Assembly (NCBI RefSeq): GCF_001687365.1
Contig: NZ_LGLV01000016.1
Location: forward strand, 62,001 to 126,000
DNA from: Pararhizobium polonicum
Lineage (GTDB): Bacteria > Pseudomonadota > Alphaproteobacteria > Rhizobiales > Rhizobiaceae
Reading direction: 5' to 3'
Length of the DNA stretch: 64,000 nucleotides
Position numbers and translations under genes: made by a program. Under the pieces are notes generated by a model. That model saw nothing but the letters and a program-made list of their open reading frames with translations. It was not told the DNA's origin and searched no databases. Below are positions 27,918 to 36,044 of the stretch, piece after piece (position 1 is the stretch's first letter; each line of letters begins with the position of its first letter).

Positions 27918-28069
27918 AGCCCTTCTCTCCTGTTCAAAGATTGAATCCGGACTTCGCTCCCGAGGGAAATCCCATCGAAAGGCAAAGCTCGCCCATACCG
28001 TTGCGGCCAGACCGATCTTGTGCCGGTTCTTGCGCAACACTCCGCGGACATGCCGCTCCCCAGGTCTTT

Positions 28070-28837
28070 TTATTGCGACAGTGCGACCAGGCTTTCGCCC
28101 AACAGGCCTGTCAGATAATCGGCCATGACCTTTTGACCGATTTCATTCGAAACGAGATCGTTGCGGATCTCGATCATGACGTTGAGCAGGCCATTCTTCA
28201 GGCCATGCTCGATCAGAGTATGCGTGACGCCGTCGGACGGTCCATAGGGCTCGTTCCTGCGGACGGCAAAACGGGGCGACGTCCCCGCCGTAGCCAGCAT
28301 CGCATCCGCCAGCCGGCTGTCCTCGTCGTGCAGGATGCCGACTTCGACGTCGCGCGTCTTGCCGTGATAGACCGGCGTGAATGTGTGCATCGTGACAAGC
28401 ACCGGAAGACGGCCGCCTGCCTTGCGCGCGGCAATGAAGCCGGAAAGGCTGTCGCGGAAGGGCACATAGAGCGCCGCCGTCCGGGCCAGGCGTTCGGCCG
28501 CGGGAATGGCCGCATTGCCGGGTATTTCGAAAATTTCGCTGACGGGCGGCATTGCCGCTTCCGCTTCCGGTGGGCGATTGCAGTCATAGATCAATCGGGA
28601 AAAGCGCTGGTAAATCAAAGCCGCATCGAGGCTTTTGACAAGCAGCTGCGACACGGCAAGCGCACCGGGATCCCATGCGATATGGCTTTCAAGCGCATCG
28701 GCGGACAGACCGAGCGAACCCATTTTTTCAGGCAGGCGGCGCGACGCATGCTCGCAGATCAGCAGCACCGGGCTCAGCGCATCCGGGTTTTCCACTGCTA
28801 CGGGCGAACCATCCGCCTCTGTCAAAAGTCCAGTCAA
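28070..28837 (-). CDS. N-formylglutamate amidohydrolase-family protein
   Basis: A 255-residue zinc hydrolase of the FGase family. Supporting blocks are VLLICEHASRRLPE (metal-binding Glu-His), AWDPGALAVSQLL, MHTFTPVYHG and VEVGILHDEDSRL. TTG 28837 is preferred over an ATG at 28942, because AGGGGA precedes it at good distance and the extra 35 residues are not family-like. No hut genes for the formylglutamate route lie nearby, so it more likely hydrolyses a gamma-glutamyl or N-acyl glutamate product made by the adjacent ligase and dehydrogenases. That substrate is inference. Confidence 0.82.
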   Translation of the reverse strand: MTGLLTEADGSPVAVENPDALSPVLLICEHASRRLPEKMGSLGLSADALESHIAWDPGALAVSQLLVKSLDAALIYQRFSRLIYDCNRPPEAEAAMPPVSEIFEIPGNAAIPAAERLARTAALYVPFRDSLSGFIAARKAGGRLPVLVTMHTFTPVYHGKTRDVEVGILHDEDSRLADAMLATAGTSPRFAVRRNEPYGPSDGVTHTLIEHGLKNGLLNVMIEIRNDLVSNEIGQKVMADYLTGLLGESLVALSQ

Positions 28838-28977
28838 CTCCGGTCCCCTTCCGGTTTTCTGCCTGGCACCCCACCGGATCGCAAAAGGCCGGTGAAGCCT
28901 CTGAAACCGGACGTGGCAGCAAGACACGGACGACAAGCGCATACCGTTGAGGCAATCGTCATCGTTCGATACTGAAA

Positions 28978-29006
28978 AGAATTCTTCACGTTTTGACCCG
29001 TGTCAA
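28978..29006 (-). promoter_or_regulatory. Candidate promoter of the amidohydrolase-permease transcript
   Basis: On the minus strand, a perfect -35 TTGACA (29006-29001) is followed after 17 bases by AATTCT (28983-28978), a weak -10. It lies about 45 bases from the RpiR-type operator. Confidence 0.35.
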
Positions 29007-29049
29007 CCGGAATCTGAAACGATCTCTTCAAAAAACTGATTGACTCGAA

Positions 29050-29078
29050 TTGTGACAGCGATGTTTACTCTGTCACAA
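29050..29078. promoter_or_regulatory. Palindromic operator in the divergent amidohydrolase/rpiR-type region
   Basis: TTGTGACAG (29050-29058) and CTGTCACAA (29070-29078) form a perfect 9-bp inverted repeat around an 11-base spacer. It lies 31 bases upstream of the regulator start, ideally placed for autoregulation and control of the divergent genes. One arm sequence, CTGTCACA, recurs at 30156-30163 ahead of the ABC importer. Confidence 0.68.
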
Positions 29079-29109
29079 AGCTGGCAAAGACCGGCCCAGG
29101 GGACCAAAT

Positions 29110-29988
29110 TTGACAAACACCGCAGACGCCATGACGGTGTCGGATGTGATCAATGCCCACTTTGCCGTGCTCACGCGTGCGGAAAAGCAGTTGGCCGCGA
29201 CGCTTCTCGACAATTACCCGGTTTCCGGACTCGGCAGCATCACGACTGTCGCCGAGAACGCCGGCGTATCGACTCCGACGGTCGCCCGCATGGTGCAGAA
29301 GATCGGCTTTCGCGGCTTTCCCGATTTTCAGCAGCGCCTGCACCAGGAACTCGAAGCGACGATCTCTAACCCGATCAGCAAGCACGACCGCTGGGCGGCG
29401 AACGCGCCGGGCACGCATATCCTCAACCGCTTCGCCGATGCGATGATGAACAACATGCGCGCCACCCTCGCCCAGCTGGAGACGGCGGAATTCGATGGCG
29501 CGGCGGCGATGATCGCCGACCGCAAGCGCAACGTCTATCTCGTCGGCGGCCGCATCACCCGGGCATTGGCCGATTACTTCTTCACCCATCTCCAGGTCAT
29601 CCGCTCCGGCGTCACCCAGATCGCCTCCAATTCCAGCTCCTGGCCGCATTACGTGCTCGACATGAAGAAGGGCGACGTCCTGATCATGTTCGATATCCGC
29701 CGCTACGAGCAGGAGATGGAGACGCTGGCGAAGATCGCCCGCGAACGCGGCGTCGAAATCATCCTGTTCACCGACCAGTGGAGTTCCCCCGTCGCCAAAT
29801 CGGCGCGGCGCGTGTTCCGCATCCAGATCGAGGCGCCTTCGGCCTGGGACAGTTCGGTCGTCATCCTGTTTGCCGTCGAAGCGCTGATCGAAGCCGTGCA
29901 GAGCTCCATCTGGAACGAGACGCATGACCGCATGAAAATGCTCGAAGGCCTGTTCGATTCAACGAGGCTTTTTCGAAAGCCGCTTTAG
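29110..29988 (+). CDS. RpiR-family transcriptional regulator (HTH plus SIS domain)
   Basis: Predicted DNA-binding regulator of the divergent amine cluster and possibly of the downstream ABC importer. The N-terminal HTH_6 spans about residues 8-85 (GLGSITTVAENAGVSTPTVA is the recognition region). A SIS effector domain covers about 125-260 with VYLVGGRITRALADYFFTHL. TTG 29110 is used because AGGGGACC lies upstream; the internal ATG 29131 has no ribosome site. RpiR proteins often sense sugar phosphates; the effector here is unknown. Length 292 is typical. Confidence 0.88.
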   Translation: MTNTADAMTVSDVINAHFAVLTRAEKQLAATLLDNYPVSGLGSITTVAENAGVSTPTVARMVQKIGFRGFPDFQQRLHQELEATISNPISKHDRWAANAPGTHILNRFADAMMNNMRATLAQLETAEFDGAAAMIADRKRNVYLVGGRITRALADYFFTHLQVIRSGVTQIASNSSSWPHYVLDMKKGDVLIMFDIRRYEQEMETLAKIARERGVEIILFTDQWSSPVAKSARRVFRIQIEAPSAWDSSVVILFAVEALIEAVQSSIWNETHDRMKMLEGLFDSTRLFRKPL

Positions 29989-30155
29989 GAGGAGCAAGAG
30001 GTACGGAACGCGGCGCCGGCATCGCCCGGCGCGGGGTGTCGCGAACCGCAATTCGAGAGCAGCAACAGGACCGCCTGCACCCGGGCGGATGTAAATTTTG
30101 AAAATAAAATGAAGGTGTTCCGCCAGCGAACGTCAGGTCGTAAAGAGGACAACAC

Positions 30156-30197
30156 CTGTCACATAAGCTTCATCGGACCCCAGTATCAGCTTCATCG
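30156..30197. promoter_or_regulatory. Candidate control region of the ABC importer: operator half-site and direct repeat
   Basis: CTGTCACA (30156-30163) equals one arm of the operator at 29050-29078. Immediately after, AGCTTCATCG occurs twice (30166-30175 and 30188-30197), 22 bases apart, or two helical turns. All lie within 75 bases of the substrate-binding protein start. Binding by the RpiR-type protein is inferred. Confidence 0.35.
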
Positions 30198-30230
30198 AAG
30201 TTGCCTGATTAAACCAAAAGGAGAAGACCA

Positions 30231-31334
30231 GTGATTTCACATATGCGCCGCCTGCTTTCGCTTTCGACCGCCATGGTCATGGCATCGACCGCCATCGCCG
30301 CCGCCGAGCCGAGCGCCGAACTGATTGCCGCTGCCAAGGCCGAAGGCACCCTGACGACGATCGCCCTGCCCCACGACTGGTGCGGCTACGGCGGCGTCAT
30401 CGAAGGCTTCAAGGCCAAGTATGGTCTGACCATCAACGAACTGAACCCCGATGCCGGTTCGGGCGACGAAATCGAAGCCATCAAGGCCAACAAGGACAAC
30501 AAGGGCGACCAGGCTCCTGACGTCATCGACGTCGGCCTCTCCTTCGGCCCGTCCGCCAAGGCCGATGGCCTGATCCAGCCCTACAAGGTCTCCACCTGGG
30601 ATTCGATCCCCGACACGGCCAAGGATGCCGAAGGCTACTGGTACGGCGACTATTACGGCGTCATGGCCTTCGAAGTGAACAAGGACCTGGTCAAGGAAAG
30701 CCCGAAGGATTGGGCCGATCTGCTGAAGCCGGAATTCGCCAACATGGTTGCTCTTGCCGGTGATCCGCGCACGGCAAACCAGGCCATCTCCGGCGTTTTC
30801 GCAGCCGGCCTTTCGGGCGCTGGTGGCGATGTTGCCAAATCCGGCGAAGCTGGCCTTGCCTTCTTCAAGGAACTGAACGCCAAGGGCAATTTCGTACCGG
30901 TCATCGGCAAGTCCGCTCCGCTCGCCCAGGGCACGACCCCGATCATCCTGCGCTGGGATTACAACGCCCTGTCCGACCGCGACACGCTGGCCGGCAACCC
31001 GCCGGTCGACGTTGTCATCCCGGAAACGGGCGTTGTCGCCGGCGTCTACGTTCAGGCGATCTCGGCCTATGCGCCGCACCCGAACGCCGCCAAGCTCTGG
31101 ATGGAATACCTGTATTCCGACGAAGGTCAGCTCGGCTGGCTGAAGGGCTATTGCCACCCGATCCGCTTCAACGATCTCGCCAAGAACGGCAAGATCCCGC
31201 AGGACCTGCTCGACAAGCTGCCGCCGGCCGCTGCCTATGAAAAGGCCGTGTTCCCGACGCTCGAACAGCAGGAAGCCTACAAGGAAGTCATCACCAAGGG
31301 CTGGGATACCGTCGTTGGCGCCAACGTACAGTAA
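30231..31334 (+). CDS. ABC importer substrate-binding protein (ferric/polyamine-type class)
   Basis: Periplasmic binding protein of 367 residues. A Sec signal spans about residues 1-27 (MRRLLSLSTAMVMASTAIAA). The mature protein belongs to the SBP_bac_6/8-like group, with WYGDYYGVMAFEVNKD and a C-terminal PHPNAAKLWMEYLYSDEGQL. GTG 30231 has AAGGAG seven bases upstream; ATG 30243 would also leave the signal intact. It heads a four-gene importer operon and is followed by an attenuator. Ligand unknown: the family includes ferric ions, polyamines and phosphonates. Confidence 0.87.
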   Translation: MISHMRRLLSLSTAMVMASTAIAAAEPSAELIAAAKAEGTLTTIALPHDWCGYGGVIEGFKAKYGLTINELNPDAGSGDEIEAIKANKDNKGDQAPDVIDVGLSFGPSAKADGLIQPYKVSTWDSIPDTAKDAEGYWYGDYYGVMAFEVNKDLVKESPKDWADLLKPEFANMVALAGDPRTANQAISGVFAAGLSGAGGDVAKSGEAGLAFFKELNAKGNFVPVIGKSAPLAQGTTPIILRWDYNALSDRDTLAGNPPVDVVIPETGVVAGVYVQAISAYAPHPNAAKLWMEYLYSDEGQLGWLKGYCHPIRFNDLAKNGKIPQDLLDKLPPAAAYEKAVFPTLEQQEAYKEVITKGWDTVVGANVQ

Positions 31335-31349
31335 GACTGTCGCAATAAG

Positions 31350-31381
31350 GCCTTCCCGCGACCGCGCGGGAAGGCTATTTT
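31350..31381 (+). terminator. Attenuating hairpin after the binding-protein gene
   Basis: GCCTTCCCGCG (31350-31360) pairs perfectly with CGCGGGAAGGC (31365-31375) around ACCG, followed by TATTTTT. It lies 16 bases past the stop and 26 before the permease start. Such hairpins keep binding-protein levels above those of the membrane components. Confidence 0.85.
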
Positions 31382-31406
31382 TCAATTTTGATATAACGGT
31401 TTCCGG

Positions 31407-32279
31407 ATGAGCGCTAAACAGGCCATTGATTTGAAGAAGACGGCCATCGATTGGCTCGGCATCACGCCGTTCCTGATTTTCGCAGTCATGTTCTTGATCG
31501 CTCCGACGCTTTATCTCGTGACCGGCGCATTCGTGAATCCGGCGGGCGAATTCACCTTCGACAACGTCGCCGGCCTGTTCACCGACAAGATCCTTGCGTC
31601 CTACTGGATTTCCATCAAAATCAGCCTCGCATCCTCGATCGGCGGCGCGTTCATCGGCTTTTTCCTGGCCTGGGCCGTGGTGCTCGGCGGACTGCCCTCC
31701 TGGATCCGCTCGTCGCTTCTGACCTTTTCCGGCGTCGCCTCCAATTTCGCCGGCGTGCCCCTTGCCTTCGCGTTCCTTGCCACCCTTGGCCGCACCGGTC
31801 TGGTGACGATGCTGCTGCGCGACTGGTTCGGCATCAACCTCTATGCCTCCGGCTTCAATCTGCTCAGCTTCGTCGGCCTGACGCTCACCTATATGTACTT
31901 CCAGATTCCGCTGATGGTGCTGATCATCACGCCGGCGCTGGATGGCCTGAAGAAGGAATGGCGTGAAGCGGCCGAGATTCTCGGCGCCACCAATACGCAA
32001 TACTGGACCAAGGTCGCGCTGCCGCTGCTGTTTCCCAGCATCCTGGGCACCACGCTGCTTCTGTTTGCCAACGCTTTCGGCGCCATCGCGACCGCCTATT
32101 CGCTGACCGGCTCGACCTTCAACATCGTGCCGATCCAGCTTTACGCGCAGATCCGCGGCGACGTTCTGCACAATCCGAACCTCGGCTACGCACTGGCGCT
32201 CGGCATGATCGTCATCACCGGCATTTCCAACCTCATCTACATCTGGCTCCGCATGCGCGCCGAACGGTGGCAGAAATGA
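31407..32279 (+). CDS. ABC importer permease, first subunit
   Basis: Inner-membrane BPD_transp_1 permease of 290 residues with about six helices. The EAA loop that contacts the ATPase is EWREAAEILGATNTQYWTKV near residue 183. It resembles PotB-type subunits. It overlaps the next permease by four bases (ATGA). Substrate is that of the upstream binding protein, which is not identified. Confidence 0.88.
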   Translation: MSAKQAIDLKKTAIDWLGITPFLIFAVMFLIAPTLYLVTGAFVNPAGEFTFDNVAGLFTDKILASYWISIKISLASSIGGAFIGFFLAWAVVLGGLPSWIRSSLLTFSGVASNFAGVPLAFAFLATLGRTGLVTMLLRDWFGINLYASGFNLLSFVGLTLTYMYFQIPLMVLIITPALDGLKKEWREAAEILGATNTQYWTKVALPLLFPSILGTTLLLFANAFGAIATAYSLTGSTFNIVPIQLYAQIRGDVLHNPNLGYALALGMIVITGISNLIYIWLRMRAERWQK

Positions 32280-33064
32280 AGACACAGAAAATCGGCGCCT
32301 GGATCGCAGTCCTTTTCGGCGCCTCCTATTTCATCGTGCCGCTGATCGCGACATTCGAATTCTCGCTGCGCATGCGCCGCGGCGAATATTCCTTCGATGC
32401 CTATCGCTCGGTGTTCTCGGACATCCAGTTTCGCGATTCCTTCAGCTACTCGATCATGATGGCCATCCTGACCATCGTTTTCGGTGTCCTGCTCGTCGTG
32501 CCGACAGCCTACTGGGTGCGCCTGCGCCTGCCGCAGATGCGGCCGGTGGTCGAGTTCATCACGCTGATGCCGCTGGTCATCCCGGCCATCGTCATTGTCT
32601 TCGGATACCTGCGGCTCTACAATTCATCGTCGTACATCCCGTTCACCGGCTCCACCCGGGGAACCGATGTCCTTCTGATGTTCTCGTTCATGACACTGTC
32701 GCTGCCCTATATGTATCGATCCGTGGATACCGCCATGCGCACCATAGACGTCGGCACCTTGACAGAAGCGGCCCAGAGCCTCGGCGCCTCCTGGCCGACC
32801 ATCATGTTCAAATGCATTTTCCCCAATGTCATGAGCGGCGTGTTGTCCGGCGCGTTCATCACTTTTGCCATCGTCATCGGCGAGTTCACCATGCCGTCGC
32901 TGCTCAACCGCCCGGCCTTCGGTCCCTATCTGCAGCTGATCGGCGCCAACCGCGCCTATGAGCCGCCGGCGCTCGCGATCATCGCGTTTGCCATCACCTG
33001 GGGATGCATGGCGCTTCTGCAGCTCGTCTCCCGTTTCAGCAAATCGGCTCCTTCCAAGCCCTGA
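32276..33064 (+). CDS. ABC importer permease, second subunit
   Basis: Inner-membrane BPD_transp_1 permease of 262 residues, PotC-like. The EAA loop is LTEAAQSLGASWPTIMFK near residue 160. ATG 32276 overlaps the previous stop (ATGA) and is preferred over the ATG at 32267. The ATPase gene follows 14 bases downstream. Confidence 0.88.
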   Translation: MKTQKIGAWIAVLFGASYFIVPLIATFEFSLRMRRGEYSFDAYRSVFSDIQFRDSFSYSIMMAILTIVFGVLLVVPTAYWVRLRLPQMRPVVEFITLMPLVIPAIVIVFGYLRLYNSSSYIPFTGSTRGTDVLLMFSFMTLSLPYMYRSVDTAMRTIDVGTLTEAAQSLGASWPTIMFKCIFPNVMSGVLSGAFITFAIVIGEFTMPSLLNRPAFGPYLQLIGANRAYEPPALAIIAFAITWGCMALLQLVSRFSKSAPSKP

Positions 33065-33078
33065 GGTATTGAACGTCC

Positions 33079-34140
33079 ATGTCCTTTCTCGAACTCGCCG
33101 GCATTCAGAAGAGCTTTGGCCCCGTCCAGGTGGTCAAGGATTTCAACATGACCATTGAAAAGGGCGAATTCGTCTCCTTTCTCGGGCCATCGGGCTGCGG
33201 CAAGACGACAATTCTGCGAATGATCGCGGGCTTCGAAACGCCGTCGGCAGGAACGGTCGTCATCAACGGCCGCAACCAGAACCAGCTGAAGCCGAACCAG
33301 CGCAATATCGGCATGGTCTTCCAGGCCTATGCCCTCTTTCCCAACATGACGGTGCACGACAACGTCGCCTTCGGCCTGAAGATCGCCGGCATGGAGAAAT
33401 CGGCGGTCGACGCGCGCGTCAAGGAAATGCTCGGCCTCATCCATCTCGACCACCTCGCCGACCGCTACCCCTACCAGATGTCCGGCGGCCAGCAGCAGCG
33501 CGTGGCGCTGGCGCGCGCCCTTGCGCCGAAGCCGCAGGTCCTCCTGCTCGACGAGCCGCTTTCGGCCCTCGACGCCAAGATCCGCGTTTCGCTGCGCGAA
33601 GAAATCCGGATGATCCAGCAGCAGCTCGGCATCACCACCGTCTTCGTCACCCACGATCAGGAAGAAGCCCTGTCGATCTCCGACCGCATCGTCGTCATGA
33701 ACGGCGGCCGCGCCGATCAGATCGGCACGCCGTTCGACATCTACAACAAGCCGGCGACCCGCTTCGTCGCCTCCTTCGTCGGCACGCTGAACCTGATCGA
33801 GGCCAAGGTCGTCGATCCCGCGACCAACAGGATCAGCATCGGCGATCAGGGCATCACACTGCGCGAACCGCTTGGCGCGGTCAAAGCCGGCGAAACGGTC
33901 TCGCTCGCCCTGCGTCCCGAAGCTGGCTCGATCGCCGAAGGGGCCAAGGGCGACACCGCGCTGACCGGCGAAGTCGCCTCCAGCAACTTCCTCGGCTCGG
34001 TCATCCGCACACGCATGAAGGTCGGCGATGCCGTCATCTCCTTCGACATGTTCAACGCACCGGGCCTCAGCCCGCCGGCGGTCGGCGAAGTCACGACGCT
34101 GCGCTTCACCGCAAGCGATCTTCTGATCATCCGCGAATAG
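33079..34140 (+). CDS. ABC importer ATPase, PotA/FbpC-like
   Basis: Cytoplasmic ATPase of 353 residues. Walker A is GPSGCGKTT near residue 35, the signature MSGGQQQRVALARAL near 134, Walker B LLLDEPLSALD near 155, and the switch His in THDQEEAL. A C-terminal TOBE_2 domain spans about 275-350. It closes the importer operon headed by the binding protein at 30231. Confidence 0.93.
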   Translation: MSFLELAGIQKSFGPVQVVKDFNMTIEKGEFVSFLGPSGCGKTTILRMIAGFETPSAGTVVINGRNQNQLKPNQRNIGMVFQAYALFPNMTVHDNVAFGLKIAGMEKSAVDARVKEMLGLIHLDHLADRYPYQMSGGQQQRVALARALAPKPQVLLLDEPLSALDAKIRVSLREEIRMIQQQLGITTVFVTHDQEEALSISDRIVVMNGGRADQIGTPFDIYNKPATRFVASFVGTLNLIEAKVVDPATNRISIGDQGITLREPLGAVKAGETVSLALRPEAGSIAEGAKGDTALTGEVASSNFLGSVIRTRMKVGDAVISFDMFNAPGLSPPAVGEVTTLRFTASDLLIIRE

Positions 34141-34170
34141 CCAAGGGCATTCCGGAAAAATATGTTTCAG

Positions 34171-34207
34171 GCGGCGGATTGATTGGAAAAATCTGTCGCC
34201 TTTTTCC
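34171..34207 (+). terminator. Weak terminator-like hairpin after the ATPase gene
   Basis: GGCGGATT near 34171 can pair imperfectly with AATCTGTCGCC, followed by TTTTTCC at 34200-34206. The bulged stem makes this a low-confidence call, but it is the only candidate between the importer operon and the riboswitch. Confidence 0.3.
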
Positions 34208-34267
34208 TTGCACACGTCGCTTCGAACGTTTGACGCCTTGCGTCCAATCTCTATAGTCGGTCCTGCA

Positions 34268-34425
34268 CGTTCTCAGGGCGGGGTGAAACTCCCCACCGGC
34301 GGTAACGGGAAGCAATTCCCGGAGCCCGCGAGCGCTTCTTACTCCTATGTCCGCATAAGGGTATGAAGGTCAGCAGATCCGGTTGAATTCCGGAGCCGAC
34401 GGTTAAAGTCCGGATGAAAGAGAGC
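34268..34425 (+). ncRNA. FMN riboswitch (RFN element)
   Basis: The 5' leader of ribH carries the conserved RFN blocks in order: TCTCAGGGCGGGGTGAAACT, CCCCACCGGCGGTA, AGCCCGCGAGCGC, GGTCAGCAGATCCGGTT, TTCCGGAGCCGACGGTTAAA and GTCCGGATGAAAGAGAGC. These form the closing P1 helix and five hairpins of the FMN aptamer. No U-tract terminator follows, so control by masking the ribosome site about 80 bases downstream seems more likely than transcription termination. Confidence 0.95.
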
Positions 34426-34495
34426 AAGCAGACCGGGAGACCGCCCTTCAAGGGGTCGCCATGCCTGCGTGTTCGCCCAAGGGGATCATTGAAAA

Positions 34496-34995
<500 letters not shown>

Positions 34996-35005
34996 TCGAT
35001 CAGCG

Positions 35006-35034
35006 GGTGCGGCATCGCTAGACGATGCCGCACC
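35006..35034. terminator. Long perfect hairpin between convergent ribH and luxR-type genes
   Basis: GGTGCGGCATCG (35006-35017) and CGATGCCGCACC (35023-35034) form a 12-bp perfect stem with loop CTAGA. No U-run follows on either strand, so it may act as an mRNA 3' end stabiliser or a Rho-assisted terminator. Confidence 0.55.
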
Positions 35035-35039
35035 TATCC

Positions 35040-35843
35040 CTATTGCCCGAGATTTTTCAGATAGATCGAGAGCAGCTGCGTCTGCGAGGAAATGCCGAGC
35101 TTGCGATAGACGTTGCGCCGGTGAACCTTCACCGTGCCGGTGGAGATGCCCAGCCGCAAACCAATCGATTCCGACGAATGGCCCTGCAGGACCAGTTCGA
35201 CGATCGAGGCTTCCCTTTCCGTCAGATTGAGATTGCGCCACACCCGGTCCGCCGCCGGATGGGCGGACTTGCGCCCGCCTCTCTCCCTCTTGGCCAGCGC
35301 CGCATCGAAGCGCCGGTTCAGATCAGGCCAGGCATGGCGAACCAGACCAGCCACCACCGGTTCGGCCTTTTTCAAAAGCGAGAATTCGGCCGCCGTAAAG
35401 GCACCGGACCGTTCCCGCCGCATCAGCGACAGGACGACGGTGATGCCCTCCTCCAGTGCGACGAAGAATCCGATCTCTTCCGCCAGCCCCGTCTGCGTAT
35501 AGTAGCTGCGAAAATACTCGCTGGAAAAGAAGCGGTCAGGCGCAAGCTCGCGCATACGCCAGACACCGGGCCTCGGCTCACGGGCCGCGTGATAGAACGG
35601 ATCGAGCAGGAATGGACCAGCCTGATACAGGCTGACGAAGATGACATGCTCTTCCGGCGTGAATGTGCTGTAGAGGTCAAGCGGCCGTTCCTTTTCGCGA
35701 TAGGCGAAGATGACGGCATAGTCGAAGCTGACCAGCGACCGCATCAGCGAGCAGAAAACACCGCCCGCCTCGTCGTCCCCGGTGGACGCTCCGCCGATCA
35801 TCGGCCCGAGCGTCTTGAACAATGCTTCCAGATCAATGCCCAT
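35040..35843 (-). CDS. LuxR-type transcriptional regulator
   Basis: A 267-residue regulator whose C-terminal HTH_LuxR domain covers about 200-262 (LNLTEREASIVELVLQGHSS, then GTVKVHRRNVYRKLGI as recognition helix). The N-terminal 190 residues show no receiver Asp and do not look like a classical acyl-homoserine-lactone domain. It is divergent from a PotABCD-like importer operon, with two near-palindromic repeats in the 200-base shared region, so it probably controls that operon in response to its substrate. Confidence 0.85.
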   Translation of the reverse strand: MGIDLEALFKTLGPMIGGASTGDDEAGGVFCSLMRSLVSFDYAVIFAYREKERPLDLYSTFTPEEHVIFVSLYQAGPFLLDPFYHAAREPRPGVWRMRELAPDRFFSSEYFRSYYTQTGLAEEIGFFVALEEGITVVLSLMRRERSGAFTAAEFSLLKKAEPVVAGLVRHAWPDLNRRFDAALAKRERGGRKSAHPAADRVWRNLNLTEREASIVELVLQGHSSESIGLRLGISTGTVKVHRRNVYRKLGISSQTQLLSIYLKNLGQ

Positions 35844-35882
35844 ACGTCACGTCCAGCCCTGCAAAAAAGAACGGCAATTGCC

Positions 35883-35944
35883 TTCGGGGTATACACCTTC
35901 CACAGCATTGATTGGCTTGAAATACCTCTTTCGGGGTATATACC
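35883..35944. promoter_or_regulatory. Two-copy operator in the luxR-type/importer divergent region
   Basis: TTCGGGGTATACACC (35883-35897) and TTCGGGGTATATACC (35930-35944) are direct repeats differing at one base and spaced 47 bases apart. Each contains the palindrome-like core GGTATAyACC, perfect in the second copy. They are the obvious candidate sites for the divergent LuxR-type protein. Confidence 0.6.
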
Positions 35945-36044
35945 GCCAACGGCCGGTTTGAATAGGCTGCTGGTCAGACGGTGGGAAACAGGACAGTCGC
36001 AAGGCCGCCCGGTTTTCTGAAAAACAACCGCGGGGAATTGAGAC

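Noticed and set aside
19174..28837. Classical Puu putrescine pathway
   Set aside because: PuuB-like and PuuA-like proteins exist, but the oxidase is on the other strand and separate, PuuD is missing, and an alcohol dehydrogenase is present, which putrescine degradation does not need.
30237..32285. 682-codon minus-strand frame
   Set aside because: Antisense to the ABC binding protein and permease; a shadow frame rich in Asp, Gly and Gln.
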